64,000 nucleotides of DNA from an uncultured Streptomyces sp. (GTDB lineage Bacteria; Actinomycetota; Actinomycetes; Streptomycetales; Streptomycetaceae). Positions 1 through 10,779 of this stretch are shown one piece after another. A program made the position numbers and the translations under genes. Location: contig NZ_CANLBS010000007.1 of the NCBI RefSeq assembly GCF_947488945.1, positions 1 through 64,000 of the forward strand. Reading direction: 5' to 3'. Numbering within the stretch: the stretch's first letter is position 1; each line of letters opens with the position of its first letter. The notes under the pieces were generated by a model. The model was not told the DNA's origin, searched no databases, and worked only from the letters and a program-made list of their open reading frames with translations.

Positions 1-270
1 TGTCCGATTCCCGGCCGAAGCGGGTCAAGCACTTTCCGCTTTCCAGTTCTTCGCTTTCGCGTTTCCCTTTCCGGCGATATCCACTTTACCAGACCGTCTG
101 CGCGCCGTTTCCGGCTCGTACGCGAATCCAGCGACCCGTGGACCAGGCCTTTTGCCTTTCGGCGGACCCGACTTTATCAGAGAGTCTGAGTCGGATTTCC
201 CGCCCTGTAGGAGCTGGATCCGGGCACGAGCGCGCCGGGTGCTTCCCGTTCAGGCGGAGACGTAAACGTA
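1..270. other. Non-coding stretch at window edge
   Basis: I see no convincing gene here. The stretch is less GC-rich than its surroundings and has runs such as CTTTCCGCTTTCC and TTTCCCTTTCC. Short open frames exist but lack a ribosome binding site and typical Streptomyces third-position GC. It lies beyond the RNase J terminator, so it may be the intergenic region or promoter of a gene outside the window. Confidence 0.5.
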
Positions 271-314
271 CTGGAGCGGGGCTCCCCGATGCAAATCGGG
301 GAGCCCCGCTCCAG
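271..314 (-). terminator. Perfect 20-bp hairpin, RNase J terminator
   Basis: Two 20-base arms (271-290 and 295-314) are perfectly complementary around a four-base loop that reads GCAA on the plus strand. The hairpin starts 17 bases past the RNase J stop codon. There is no strong T-run, which is usual for Streptomyces terminators. It should work in either direction. Confidence 0.85.
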
Positions 315-331
315 GTCGGGCGCGGTACGGG

Positions 332-2017
332 TCAGACCTCGACGACCACGGGAAGGATCATCGGGCGCCGGCGGTAGGTGTCGGACACCCACTTGCCGAC
401 GATGCGGCGGATGAGCTGCTGGAGCTGGTGCGGCTCCAGCACGCCGTCCTGGGCGGACTTGTTCAGAGCGTCCTGGATCTTGGGCACCACGGCGCCGAAG
501 GCGCCGTCGTCGATGCCGGACCCGCGGGCCTGGATGTGCGGACCGCCCACGATCTTGCCGGAGGCGCTGTCCACCACGAGGAACACGGAGATGATGCCCT
601 CGTCGCCGAGGATGCGCCGGTCCTTGAGGGACGTCTCCGTGACGTCGCCGACCGAGAGGCCGTCGACGTACACGTACCCCGCCTGGACCTTGCCGACGAT
701 CTTCGCCTTGCCGTCGATCAGGTCGACGACCACGCCGTCCTCGGCGATGACGATGTGGTCCTTCGGCACGCCGGTCAGCGCGCCCAGTTCGGCGTTGGCC
801 CGCAGGTGGCGCCATTCGCCGTGGACCGGCATCAGGTTCTTCGGCTTGCAGATGTTGTAGAAGTACAGCAGCTCGCCGGCCGAGGCGTGGCCCGAGACGT
901 GCACCTTGGCGTTGCCCTTGTGGACGACGTGGGCGCCCCAGCGGGTCAGACCGTTGATGACGCGGTAGACCGCGTTCTCGTTGCCCGGGATCAGCGACGA
1001 CGCCAGGATCACGGTGTCGCCTGGGACGATCCGGATCTGGTGGTCGCGGTTGGCCATCCGGGAGAGTGCCGCCATCGGCTCGCCCTGCGAACCGGTGCAG
1101 ACCAGCACCACCTCGTCGTCCGGCAGGTCGTCGAGGGTCTTCACGTCGACCACCAGGCCGGCCGGGACCTTCAGATAGCCCAGGTCGCGGGCGATTCCCA
1201 TGTTGCGGACCATCGAGCGGCCGACGAAGGCGACTCTGCGGCCGTACTCGTGGGCGGCGTCCAGGATCTGCTGGATGCGGTGCACGTGGCTCGCGAAGCT
1301 CGCCACGATGATGCGCTTGTTGGCGTTGGCGAAGACCGTGCGCAGGACGTTGGAGATGTCCCGCTCCGGCGGGACGAAGCCCGGCACCTCGGCGTTCGTG
1401 GAGTCGGAGAGCAGCAGATCGATGCCCTCCTCACTCAGTCGCGCGAAGGCGTGCAGGTCGGTGAGGCGGCCGTCGAGCGGCAGCTGGTCCATCTTGAAGT
1501 CGCCGGTCGCCACGGCCATGCCGGCCGGGGTGCGGATGGCGACGGCGAGCGCGTCCGGGATGGAGTGGTTGACCGCGACGAACTCGCAGTCGAACACGCC
1601 GATGCGCTCCCGGTGGCCCTCGCTGACCTCCAGGGTGTACGGACGGATCCGGTGCTCCTGGAGCTTCGCCTCGATGAGGGCCAGCGTCAGCTTGGAGCCG
1701 ATGAGGGGGATGTCCGGCTTGAGGCGCAGCAGGTAGGGCACGCCTCCGATGTGGTCCTCGTGCCCGTGCGTGAGGACGATGCCCTCGACGTCGTCGAGCC
1801 GGTCCCGGATGGTGGTGAAGTCCGGCAGGATCAGGTCGATGCCGGGCTGCTCCTCCTCCGGGAACAGGACGCCGCAGTCGACGATGAGCAGCTTGCCGCC
1901 GTACTCGAAGACCGTCATGTTCCGGCCGATCTCGCCGAGACCGCCGAGCGGCGTGACCCGCAGGGCGCCCTTGGGGAGCTTCGGCGGGGTACCGAGTTCA
2001 GGATGCGGATGACTCAA
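332..2017 (-). CDS. rnj: Ribonuclease J
   Basis: This is a metallo-beta-lactamase/beta-CASP ribonuclease of 561 residues, the usual RNase J size. The family has 5'-3' exonuclease and endonuclease activity on mRNA and helps mature rRNA. The metal-binding motif HGHEDH is at residues 84-89, followed by the beta-CASP region and the C-terminal domain. I chose a TTG start at 2017 because TAAGGAGAG lies just upstream; the frame continues further upstream but that extension does not look like RNase J. dapA lies upstream on the same strand 143 bases away, so the two may be cotranscribed. A strong hairpin follows the stop codon. Confidence 0.95.
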   Translation of the reverse strand: MSHPHPELGTPPKLPKGALRVTPLGGLGEIGRNMTVFEYGGKLLIVDCGVLFPEEEQPGIDLILPDFTTIRDRLDDVEGIVLTHGHEDHIGGVPYLLRLKPDIPLIGSKLTLALIEAKLQEHRIRPYTLEVSEGHRERIGVFDCEFVAVNHSIPDALAVAIRTPAGMAVATGDFKMDQLPLDGRLTDLHAFARLSEEGIDLLLSDSTNAEVPGFVPPERDISNVLRTVFANANKRIIVASFASHVHRIQQILDAAHEYGRRVAFVGRSMVRNMGIARDLGYLKVPAGLVVDVKTLDDLPDDEVVLVCTGSQGEPMAALSRMANRDHQIRIVPGDTVILASSLIPGNENAVYRVINGLTRWGAHVVHKGNAKVHVSGHASAGELLYFYNICKPKNLMPVHGEWRHLRANAELGALTGVPKDHIVIAEDGVVVDLIDGKAKIVGKVQAGYVYVDGLSVGDVTETSLKDRRILGDEGIISVFLVVDSASGKIVGGPHIQARGSGIDDGAFGAVVPKIQDALNKSAQDGVLEPHQLQQLIRRIVGKWVSDTYRRRPMILPVVVEV

Positions 2018-2160
2018 AAGACTCTCCTTACCACGCACGCCACGTACCGCTCGGGCACGTGGCGCGTGTGTCATTCGTGCACTTGCTGTTGGTCAGGTCT
2101 GGGTGCGAGCGGACTCGCGTATGCCGTTGTGCGGTGCTTATTCGGTTGTGAAGTCCGTGG

Positions 2161-3060
2161 TTACAGCTCTACCCCGCCGGCGGCCAGATCCGTCTTGAGC
2201 TGTGCCGTCTCCTGGGCGGTGAGTTCCACCAGGGGAAGGCGCAGCGGGCCGGCCGGGAGGCCCTGCAGGGTGAGGGCGGCCTTGGTGGTGATGACGCCCT
2301 GGGTGCGGAACATGCCGGTGAAGACCGGCAGCAGCTTCTGGTGGATCTCCGTCGCCTTCTGGACGTCGCCGCCGACGTGCGCCTCCAGCAGGGCGCGCAG
2401 TTCGGGCGTGGCGACGTGGCCGACGACCGAGACGAAGCCGATCGCGCCGATGGAGAGCAGCGGGAGGTTCAGCATGTCGTCGCCGGAGTACCAGGCGAGG
2501 TCTGACTGGGCGATGGCCCAGGCCGCACGGCCGAGGTCGCCCTTGGCGTCCTTGTTGGCGACGATCCGGGGGTGTTCGCCGAGGCGGACGAGGGTCTCGG
2601 TGTCGATCGGGACGCCGCTGCGGCCGGGGATGTCGTACAGCATCACGGGCAGGCCGGTGGAGTCGGCGATCGCCGTGAAGTGACGGAACAGGCCCTCTTG
2701 CGGGGGCTTGTTGTAGTACGGGGTGACGGCGAGCAGGCCGTGCGCGCCGGCGCGTTCCGCGGTGCGGGCGAGCTCGATGCTGTGGCGGGTGTCGTTGGTG
2801 CCGACGCCGGTGACGACGTGCGCCCGGTCTCCGACCGCTTCGAGCACGGCCCGGACGAGCTGCTCTTTCTCCGCGTCGCTGGTGGTCGGGGACTCGCCGG
2901 TGGTGCCGTTGACGACGAGGCCGTCGTTGCCTGCGTCCACGAGGTGGACTGCGAGCCGCTGGGCGCCGTCGAGATCGAGCGCGCCGTCCGCCGTGAAGGG
3001 CGTGACCATAGCGGTGAGGACCCGCCCGAAGGGGGTCTGCGGAGTGGAGATCGGAGCCAT
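2161..3060 (-). CDS. dapA: 4-Hydroxy-tetrahydrodipicolinate synthase
   Basis: The 299-residue protein condenses pyruvate with aspartate semialdehyde, the first committed step to diaminopimelate and lysine. Visible family features are TTGES at residues 53-57, the catalytic Tyr at 142 (MLYDIPGRSG) and the Schiff-base Lys at 170 (VANKDAKGDL). The ATG at 3060 gives an N-terminus typical of Streptomyces DapA; an in-frame GTG nine bases upstream is a less likely start. dapB, a later step of the pathway, lies 2.5 kb away in another unit. The gene is separated from thyX upstream by a hairpin and probably leads into RNase J. Confidence 0.95.
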   Translation of the reverse strand: MAPISTPQTPFGRVLTAMVTPFTADGALDLDGAQRLAVHLVDAGNDGLVVNGTTGESPTTSDAEKEQLVRAVLEAVGDRAHVVTGVGTNDTRHSIELARTAERAGAHGLLAVTPYYNKPPQEGLFRHFTAIADSTGLPVMLYDIPGRSGVPIDTETLVRLGEHPRIVANKDAKGDLGRAAWAIAQSDLAWYSGDDMLNLPLLSIGAIGFVSVVGHVATPELRALLEAHVGGDVQKATEIHQKLLPVFTGMFRTQGVITTKAALTLQGLPAGPLRLPLVELTAQETAQLKTDLAAGGVEL

Positions 3061-3116
3061 GGGTAACACGCTACTCGTTACTCAGCGCGAGGTGGTCCCT
3101 CGGGGGACGGGATGTA

Positions 3117-3160
3117 GGACCCGGCACTGCCTGCTCGGGGGTTCAAGCAGTGCCGGGTCC
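3117..3160 (-). terminator. thyX terminator hairpin
   Basis: Fourteen-base arms GGACCCGGCACTGC (3117-3130) and GCAGTGCCGGGTCC (3147-3160) are perfectly complementary around a 16-base loop. The hairpin begins 50 bases beyond the thyX stop codon and ends 57 bases before the dapA start, so it should insulate dapA from thyX transcription. Confidence 0.75.
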
Positions 3161-3210
3161 GTTTGATCAGCCTAGATGAACTTCACGAAACGCCGCAATA
3201 CGGACACCGC

Positions 3211-3948
3211 TTAAGGGGCTACCCGTCCGTTTTTGTTGAAGGCGGCATGAGTGAGGGGCATGAGACGCGCCCAGTGCTCCTCCATCGCCTCGCCGACCAT
3301 CTCGATCTCGCGCTGCGGGAAGGAGGGGACGGCCGCCAGCTCGTGCTGGGTGCGCAGGCCGAGGAAGTGCATCAGCGACCGGGCGTTGCAGGTGGCGTAC
3401 ATCGACGAGAACAGGCCGACCGGCAGGACCGCGCGGGCCACCTCGCGGGCGACGCCCGCGGCGAGCATCTCCTGGTACGCCTCGTAGGCGCGGAGGTAGC
3501 TCTCCTCCATGACGCGGCCGGTCAGCTCGGACTGGGCCTCGGTGCCCTCGACGAACTCGTACTTGCCGGGGCGGCCCTGCTGGACCAGCTTCCGCGACTC
3601 GCCCGGGACGTAGAAGACCGGCTGGAGCTCCCGGTAGCGGCCGGATTCCTCGTTGTACGACCAGCCGACGCGGTGCCGCATGAACTCGCGGAACACGAAG
3701 ATCGGGGCACTGATGAAGAACGTCATCGAGTTGTGCTCGAAAGGACTGCCGTGGCGGTCGCGCATCAGATAATTGATGAGACCCTTGGAGCGTTCGGGGT
3801 CTTTGGTGACCTCTTCCAGCGACTGTTCGCCCGCGGTGGAGACACGGGCGGCGAACAGGACGTCGGCGTCGCCGGCCGCGTGCTTCACCAGCTCCACGGT
3901 GACATCGCTGCGGAAACTGGGCTTCGCGGGCTCGGGGGTGTCGCTCAC
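3211..3948 (-). CDS. thyX: FAD-dependent thymidylate synthase ThyX
   Basis: The 245-residue flavin-dependent thymidylate synthase makes dTMP from dUMP with methylenetetrahydrofolate and NADPH. The diagnostic ThyX motif RHRxxSxNExSxR is seen as RHRVGWSYNEESGRY at residues 91-105, with Gly-Trp in the variable positions. The length matches the family. The start is GTG at 3948, with AAGGA about eight bases upstream. It is divergent from the small membrane protein gene at 4131 across 182 bases, and its own terminator separates it from dapA. Confidence 0.95.
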   Translation of the reverse strand: MSDTPEPAKPSFRSDVTVELVKHAAGDADVLFAARVSTAGEQSLEEVTKDPERSKGLINYLMRDRHGSPFEHNSMTFFISAPIFVFREFMRHRVGWSYNEESGRYRELQPVFYVPGESRKLVQQGRPGKYEFVEGTEAQSELTGRVMEESYLRAYEAYQEMLAAGVAREVARAVLPVGLFSSMYATCNARSLMHFLGLRTQHELAAVPSFPQREIEMVGEAMEEHWARLMPLTHAAFNKNGRVAP

Positions 3949-4130
3949 CGGCGGGGTCCTTCCAATTGCTTCGCTCGGGCGGCGTCCACTCTACGGGCCG
4001 CGACGGACACCTCCGTCAGCTCCGTCCGGGTGCCGATTCGAGTTTCTTCGCGATTCCGGGCACCGATCACGCTTCCCGTACGTCTGACTGTGCAGTGGTA
4101 TCCGTCACTTTTCCAAGGAGAGTTCCCTTC

Positions 4131-4367
4131 ATGTTCCGCCGGCGTGAATCCGTCCCGTTCTCGTTCGTAGCCGAGGCCGAGCGGTTCCGCAGCAATGTCA
4201 CTCCCCCTCCCCGGCCGCGCGCCAGCGTCTCCGAACGCGCCGGCGGTTATCTCGTCGGACTGACCGTCGTCGCCGGCCTGGTCGGCTCCCTCCTGTTCGG
4301 GCTGCCGGCTCTCGGCACCGATTCCTCGTCGAACGGTCAGCAGTCGGAAGCCTCGCAGGGCCGCTGA
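4131..4367 (+). CDS. Small single-pass membrane protein
   Basis: The 78-residue protein has a hydrophilic N-terminus with a phenylalanine- and arginine-rich start (MFRRRESVPFSF). One hydrophobic segment follows at about residues 39-60 (GGYLVGLTVVAGLVGSLLFG), and the tail is Ser/Gln-rich. The ATG at 4131 follows a strong AAGGAG at 4115-4120, and third-position GC fits a real gene. I do not recognise a function. It is divergent from thyX, so the 182-base gap probably holds both promoters. Confidence 0.7.
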   Translation: MFRRRESVPFSFVAEAERFRSNVTPPPRPRASVSERAGGYLVGLTVVAGLVGSLLFGLPALGTDSSSNGQQSEASQGR

Positions 4368-4462
4368 CTCGTACGGACCCCCTGGGGTGGTCGGTTCGGC
4401 CCCACCCTCGGTAGCCTCACCGGGCACAGCAAGATGAGCGTGCTTCTGAGTGAGGATCAGTC

Positions 4463-5017
4463 GTGCCCCTGCCCTTTCTGACGGCCGACCGCGCATTCGA
4501 CACGGAGGCGGCGGACGACGCCGCTCTGCCGTTCGACGATCACGACGGCTGGCGGCGTCCCTACCGCCCCGGTCCGTGGCGGGTCGCCGCCGCCGCCGGT
4601 GCGCTGCTGCTGGCGTCGTTCGTACTGCTCGCGGCCCTGATCACCGGTGTCGCCGGCTCCTCTGCGGGGGCGCTGGCGTGTCTGGTGCTGGCGGCCGTGA
4701 TGATCGGCGGCGCGCTGCGGCTGCTGCGGGTCGGTGCCTGGGTGAGCCGGCACGGCGTCCGGCGCGTCGGCTTCTTCCGCACCACCACGGTGCCGTGGGA
4801 CGGGGCCCAGGCCGTCCGCACGGTCCAGCAGCCGGTCAAGTGGCTCGGCCTGCCCCGCACGGTGCAGGGCCAGGCCCTGGTGGTCGTCCGCAAGGGCGGC
4901 GACCAGTTGCCGCCCCTGCTCACGGACCACAACGCGGACTTCCTGGCGCGGGCCGAGGCCTTCGAGCGGGCCACGGACACCGTGGAGGCCTGGGGCGACG
5001 AGTACCGCCGCCCGTAG
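4463..5017 (+). CDS. Membrane protein with PH-like domain
   Basis: The 184-residue protein has an acidic N-terminus (about 30 residues) and two hydrophobic helices at roughly residues 40-62 and 67-85. Its cytosolic C-terminal region (GVRRVGFFRTTTVPWDGAQAV and onward) resembles bacterial PH (bPH2-type) domains. The start is GTG at 4463 with GAGGAT nearby. It follows the small membrane protein by 95 bases on the same strand and ends just before the 62-bp palindrome. Such proteins are common in Streptomyces and have no assigned role. The PH assignment rests on pattern similarity only. Confidence 0.75.
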   Translation: MPLPFLTADRAFDTEAADDAALPFDDHDGWRRPYRPGPWRVAAAAGALLLASFVLLAALITGVAGSSAGALACLVLAAVMIGGALRLLRVGAWVSRHGVRRVGFFRTTTVPWDGAQAVRTVQQPVKWLGLPRTVQGQALVVVRKGGDQLPPLLTDHNADFLARAEAFERATDTVEAWGDEYRRP

Positions 5018-5023
5018 CCGCCG

Positions 5024-5085
5024 CCGTGCATGGCGGAGGGCCGGTCACCACCCGCGGGTGGTGACCGGCCCTCCGCCATGCACGG
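5024..5085. terminator. 62-bp perfect palindrome between convergent genes
   Basis: Positions 5024-5085 form a perfect inverted repeat: arms 5024-5054 and 5055-5085 are exact reverse complements with no spacer, centred on CCCGCGGG. It lies seven bases after the plus-strand stop (5017) and 16 bases before the minus-strand stop (5101). It fits a bidirectional terminator. With about 29 paired bases it is much longer than the other hairpins in the window. Confidence 0.85.
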
Positions 5086-5100
5086 GCCGCTCTGCGCGCG

Positions 5101-5556
5101 TCAGCCGCGGACGGGCTGCCCCGCCCGGTGCAGGGCGATGGCGCGCTGCATGGCCTTGCGGGCGCGGGGTGTGTCGCGGGCGTCCTGGTAGGCCACAGCC
5201 AGCCGGAACCAGCAGCGCCAGTCGTCCGGGGCGTCCTCCGCCTCCTCCTTGCGGCGCGCGAAGACGGCGTCGGCGGAGTCGCGGTCGATCCGGCCGGACG
5301 GGGTGCGGACCAGTTCGTCCACGGGCAGTCCGCCCTCGGCGTCCAATTCGGCCGCGAGGGCGTTGGCCCGGCGGACGAACTGGGTGTTCTTCCAGAGGAA
5401 CCAGACGCCGATCACCGGCAGGATCAGCACCGCCAGCCCGAAGGCGACGGTGAGCACGGTGCCCTCCCGCAGCAGGAGGACGCCGCGGCTGCCGGCCAGG
5501 ACGAAGTAGAAGACCAGGACGACGGCGGTGACGACGTAAGTGATCTTTGCGCGCAT
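5101..5556 (-). CDS. Membrane-anchored TPR-like protein
   Basis: The 151-residue protein has two N-terminal hydrophobic helices, at about residues 7-28 and 33-56. A charged linker follows, and then one helical repeat (DDWRCWFRLAVAYQDARDTPRARKAMQRAI) that looks like a tetratricopeptide unit. The start is ATG at 5556, 14 bases downstream of the dapB stop, so it is the last gene of the rpsO-pnp-M16-dapB unit. I do not recognise a function. A TPR hints at a scaffolding role, but that is only inference. Confidence 0.75.
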   Translation of the reverse strand: MRAKITYVVTAVVLVFYFVLAGSRGVLLLREGTVLTVAFGLAVLILPVIGVWFLWKNTQFVRRANALAAELDAEGGLPVDELVRTPSGRIDRDSADAVFARRKEEAEDAPDDWRCWFRLAVAYQDARDTPRARKAMQRAIALHRAGQPVRG

Positions 5557-5570
5557 TGGGGTGGGCCCCG

Positions 5571-7739
<2,169 letters not shown>

Positions 7740-7743
<4 letters not shown>

Positions 7744-9953
7744 TTGGAGGCGTCGTCCTTCTTCTCGTCTTCTTCGCCCTCGATGACCGGGATCAGGGAG
7801 AGCTTTCCGCGGGAGTCGATCTCGGCGATCTCGACCTGGACCTTGGAGCCGACCGCGACGACGTCCTCGACGTTCTCCACGCGCTTGCCACCGGCGAGCT
7901 TGCGGATCTGCGAGATGTGCAGCAGGCCGTCCTTGCCGGGCATGAGGGAGACGAACGCGCCGAAGGTGGTGGTCTTGACGACCGTACCCAGGTAGCGCTC
8001 GCCGACCTCCGGCATGGTCGGGTTGGCGATCGCGTTGATCGTGGCGCGCGCGGCCTCGGCCTGCGAGCCCTGCTGGGCACCGATGTAGATGGTGCCGTCG
8101 TCCTCGATCGTGATGTCGGCGCCGGTGTCCTCCTGGATCTGGTTGATCATCTTGCCCTTGGGGCCGATGACCTCACCGATCTTGTCCACCGGGATCTTGA
8201 CGGTGATGATCCGCGGGGCGTTCGGGGACATCTCGTCCGGGACGTCGATGGCCTCGTTCATGACGTCCAGGATGTGCAGACGCGCGTCACGGGCCTGCTT
8301 CAGCGCGGCGGCCAGGACCGAGGCGGGGATGCCGTCGAGCTTGGTGTCGAGCTGGAGCGCGGTCACGAACTGCTTGGTGCCGGCGACCTTGAAGTCCATG
8401 TCGCCGAAGGCGTCCTCCGCACCGAGGATGTCGGTGAGGGCGACGTAGTGCGTCTTGCCGTCGATCTCCTGGGAGATGAGGCCCATGGCGATGCCGGCGA
8501 CGGCGGCCTTGAGCGGCACACCGGCGTTCAGCAGGGACATGGTGGAGGCGCAGACCGAGCCCATGGAGGTGGAGCCGTTGGAGCCCAGCGCCTCGGAGAC
8601 CTGGCGGATCGCGTAGGGGAACTCCTCGCGCGACGGCAGGACCGGGACGATGGCGCGCTCGGCGAGCGCTCCGTGGCCGATCTCGCGGCGCTTGGGCGAG
8701 CCCACGCGGCCGGTCTCGCCGACGGAGTACGGCGGGAAGTTGTAGTTGTGCATGTAGCGCTTGCGCGTCACCGGGGAGAGGGTGTCGAGCTGCTGCTCCA
8801 TGCGGAGCATGTTGAGGGTGGTGACGCCCAGGATCTGGGTCTCGCCACGCTCGAACAGCGCCGAGCCGTGCACGCGCGGGATGGCCTCGACCTCGGCGGC
8901 GAGCGTACGGATGTCCGTGACGCCGCGGCCGTCGATGCGGACCTTGTCCTTGATGACCCGCTCGCGGACGAGCTTCTTGGTCAGCGCGCGGTAGGCGCCC
9001 GAGATCTCCTTCTCGCGGCCTTCGAAGGCCGGGAGGAGCTTCTCGGCGGCGATCTCCTTGATGCGGTCCAGCTCGGCCTCGCGCTCCTGCTTGCCGGCGA
9101 TGGTGAGCGCCTTGGACAGCTCGGAGGAGACGGCGGAGGTGAGCGCCTCCAGGACGTCGTCCTGGTAGTCGAGGAAAACCGGGAACTCGCCGGTGGGCTT
9201 GGCGGCCTTGGCGGCGAGCTCGGACTGGGCCTTGCAGAGCGCCTTGATGAAGGGCTTCGCGGCTTCCAGACCGGCGGCGACGACCTCCTCGGTGGGGGCC
9301 TCGGCGCCGTCCTTGACGAGCTGGACGGTCTTCTCGGTGGCCTCGGCCTCGACCATCATGATCGCGACGTCGCCGTCCTCCAGGACGCGACCGGCGACGA
9401 CCATGTCGAAGACGGCGTCCTCGAGCTCGGTGTGCGTCGGGAAGGCGACCCACTGGCCCTTGATCAGGGCGACGCGGGTGGCGCCGATGGGGCCGGAGAA
9501 GGGCAGGCCCGCCAGGATCGTCGACGCGGAGGCGGCGTTGATCGCGACCACGTCGTACAGGTGGTCGGGGTTGAGCGCCATGATCGTCTCGACGATCTGG
9601 ATCTCGTTGCGCAGGCCCTTCTTGAAGGAGGGGCGCAGCGGCCGGTCGATCAGGCGGCAGGTGAGGATCGCGTCCTCGGAGGGGCGGCCCTCGCGGCGGA
9701 AGAAGGAGCCGGGGATCTTGCCGGCGGCGTACTGCCGCTCCTCGACGTCCACCGTGAGGGGGAAGAAGTCGAGCTGGTCCTTGGGCCGCTTGGAGGCGGT
9801 GGTGGCCGACAGCACCATGGTGTCGTCGTCCAGGTACGCGACGGCGGAGCCGGCGGCCTGCTTGGCCAGGCGGCCCGTCTCGAAGCGGATGGTGCGGGTG
9901 CCGAACGTGCCGTTGTCGATCACGGCTTCGGCGTAGTGGGTCTCGTTCTCCAC
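7740..9953 (-). CDS. pnp: Polyribonucleotide nucleotidyltransferase (PNPase)
   Basis: The 737-residue phosphorolytic 3'-5' exoribonuclease and RNA-tailing enzyme has two RNase PH cores, then a KH domain ([20 protein letters not shown]) and an S1 domain ([20 protein letters not shown]). It ends in an acidic tail. I chose the GTG at 9953 because GGAG lies about nine bases upstream and Streptomyces PNPases start at this valine (as [10 protein letters not shown] follows). An in-frame ATG at 9968 is the alternative. It is downstream of rpsO across a 333-base spacer with several hairpins, and its stop overlaps the M16 start. Confidence 0.95.
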
Positions 9954-10286
9954 TAGTGATATCTCCATACTCGTCGTCTTTCGTCCCCCGGCCCGTGTGG
10001 CGGAGGGGCGGTATGGAGAAGCGCCCGTGGTGCGGGCCGGTCTTCGATCGAAGCACCCGGGCGTTTTCCCGGGGGCCACTACCGAGGACCGGCGGCGGCG
10101 GAGGGGCGCTTCCCCTCGTGCGGCAATGCTGCCGGGGCTGCCTCATCGGTGGTGCTCGCCCCGGTCGTACTGGTGGTGCCTGTTCAGTTGTCGTGCGTCC
10201 AGGTTACTGACCCGGGGGCCGTCGGCGCACGTACGGCAAAGGGAGCGGCCCCCTGAAGGCGGGAACCGCTCCCTCTCACCGCGTGC
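9954..10286 (-). promoter_or_regulatory. rpsO-pnp intergenic region with stacked hairpins
   Basis: This 333-base spacer has no gene. On the transcribed (minus) strand it can form at least three structures. One is a hairpin just past rpsO (10241-10273). A second is a short GAGGGG/CCCCTC stem (10101-10117). The third is a long imperfect hairpin (10021-10033 with 10053-10064) that includes the 12-base palindrome CTTCGATCGAAG at 10042-10053. In Streptomyces the rpsO-pnp spacer is known as a site of readthrough transcription and RNase III processing; the same role here is inferred. Confidence 0.6.
10241..10273 (-). terminator. Hairpin after rpsO (partial terminator)
   Basis: GGGAGCGG (10241-10248) pairs with CCGCTCCC (10266-10273), with three further possible pairs inside. 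It starts 14 bases after the rpsO stop. Because pnp lies downstream on the same strand, it is likely an attenuating rather than complete terminator. Confidence 0.55.
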
Positions 10287-10577
10287 TTACTTCGCGCCGC
10301 CGGCCGCGCCGCGGCGGATGCCGAGGCGGTCGACGAGGGCGCGGAAGCGCTGGATGTCCTTCTTGGCCAGGTACTGAAGGAGGCGGCGACGCTGGCCGAC
10401 CAGGATCAGCAGACCACGACGGGAGTGGTGGTCGTGCTTGTGCGTCTTGAGGTGCTCCGTCAGGTCCGAGATCCGGCGGGAGAGCATGGCGACCTGAACC
10501 TCGGGGGAACCGGTGTCACCCTCCTTCTGGGCGAACTCGGTCATGATCTGCTTCTTCGTAGCGGCGTCGAGCGGCAC
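10287..10577 (-). CDS. rpsO: 30S ribosomal protein S15
   Basis: This 96-residue S15 protein binds the three-way junction of 16S rRNA and begins assembly of the central domain of the small subunit. Hallmarks are [29 protein letters not shown] and the C-terminal [21 protein letters not shown]. The start is GTG at 10577, preceded by AAGAGGAG. The tail GAAGGAK is a short extension. The leader upstream can fold into a three-way junction, and pnp follows on the same strand. Confidence 0.95.
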   Translation of the reverse strand: MPLDAATKKQIMTEFAQKEGDTGSPEVQVAMLSRRISDLTEHLKTHKHDHHSRRGLLILVGQRRRLLQYLAKKDIQRFRALVDRLGIRRGAAGGAK

Positions 10578-10600
10578 GCGTACTCCTCTTGATGTTCGAA

Positions 10601-10672
10601 GCGCCCACGAGTGCCCCTGGTCTGGATCTCAGGGGAGCTTCCGTGACTCGGAGGCGAAGGTCCGATGGGCGC
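10601..10672 (-). promoter_or_regulatory. Candidate S15 autoregulatory leader RNA
   Basis: Read on the minus strand, a closing stem GCGCCCA/TGGGCGC (10666-10672 with 10601-10607) encloses two hairpins. These are TCGGA/TCCGA (10661-10665 with 10648-10652, stacked directly on the closing stem) and CCCCTG/CAGGGG (10630-10635 with 10614-10619). The result is a three-way junction ending 23 bases before the rpsO GTG. S15 is known to bind three-way junctions and to repress its own mRNA in several phyla. Autoregulation here is inference. Confidence 0.45.
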
Positions 10673-10718
10673 TGTCCCCAGAACGAACCGGGAACGCGTA
10701 CACAAACGGCCACCGCAC

Positions 10719-10724
10719 AGACTA
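10719..10724 (-). promoter_or_regulatory. Possible rpsO -10 element
   Basis: TAGTCT on the minus strand is preceded by TGG, as in an extended -10 promoter, and would put the transcript start about 135 bases before rpsO, ahead of the whole folded leader. I see no good -35 hexamer, so this is tentative. Confidence 0.3.
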
Positions 10725-10779
10725 CCAGCCGCCCGGGTGACCCCCGGCCACGGCCCCGGGCGGGGCCGCGGGAGGCGGA

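Noticed and set aside
428..2683. Long plus-strand open frame (751 codons) opposite RNase J and dapA
   Set aside because: It is the antisense shadow of high-GC genes. It runs across two well-identified genes, has no ribosome site and reads as a Val/Asp/Gly-rich sequence typical of such shadows.
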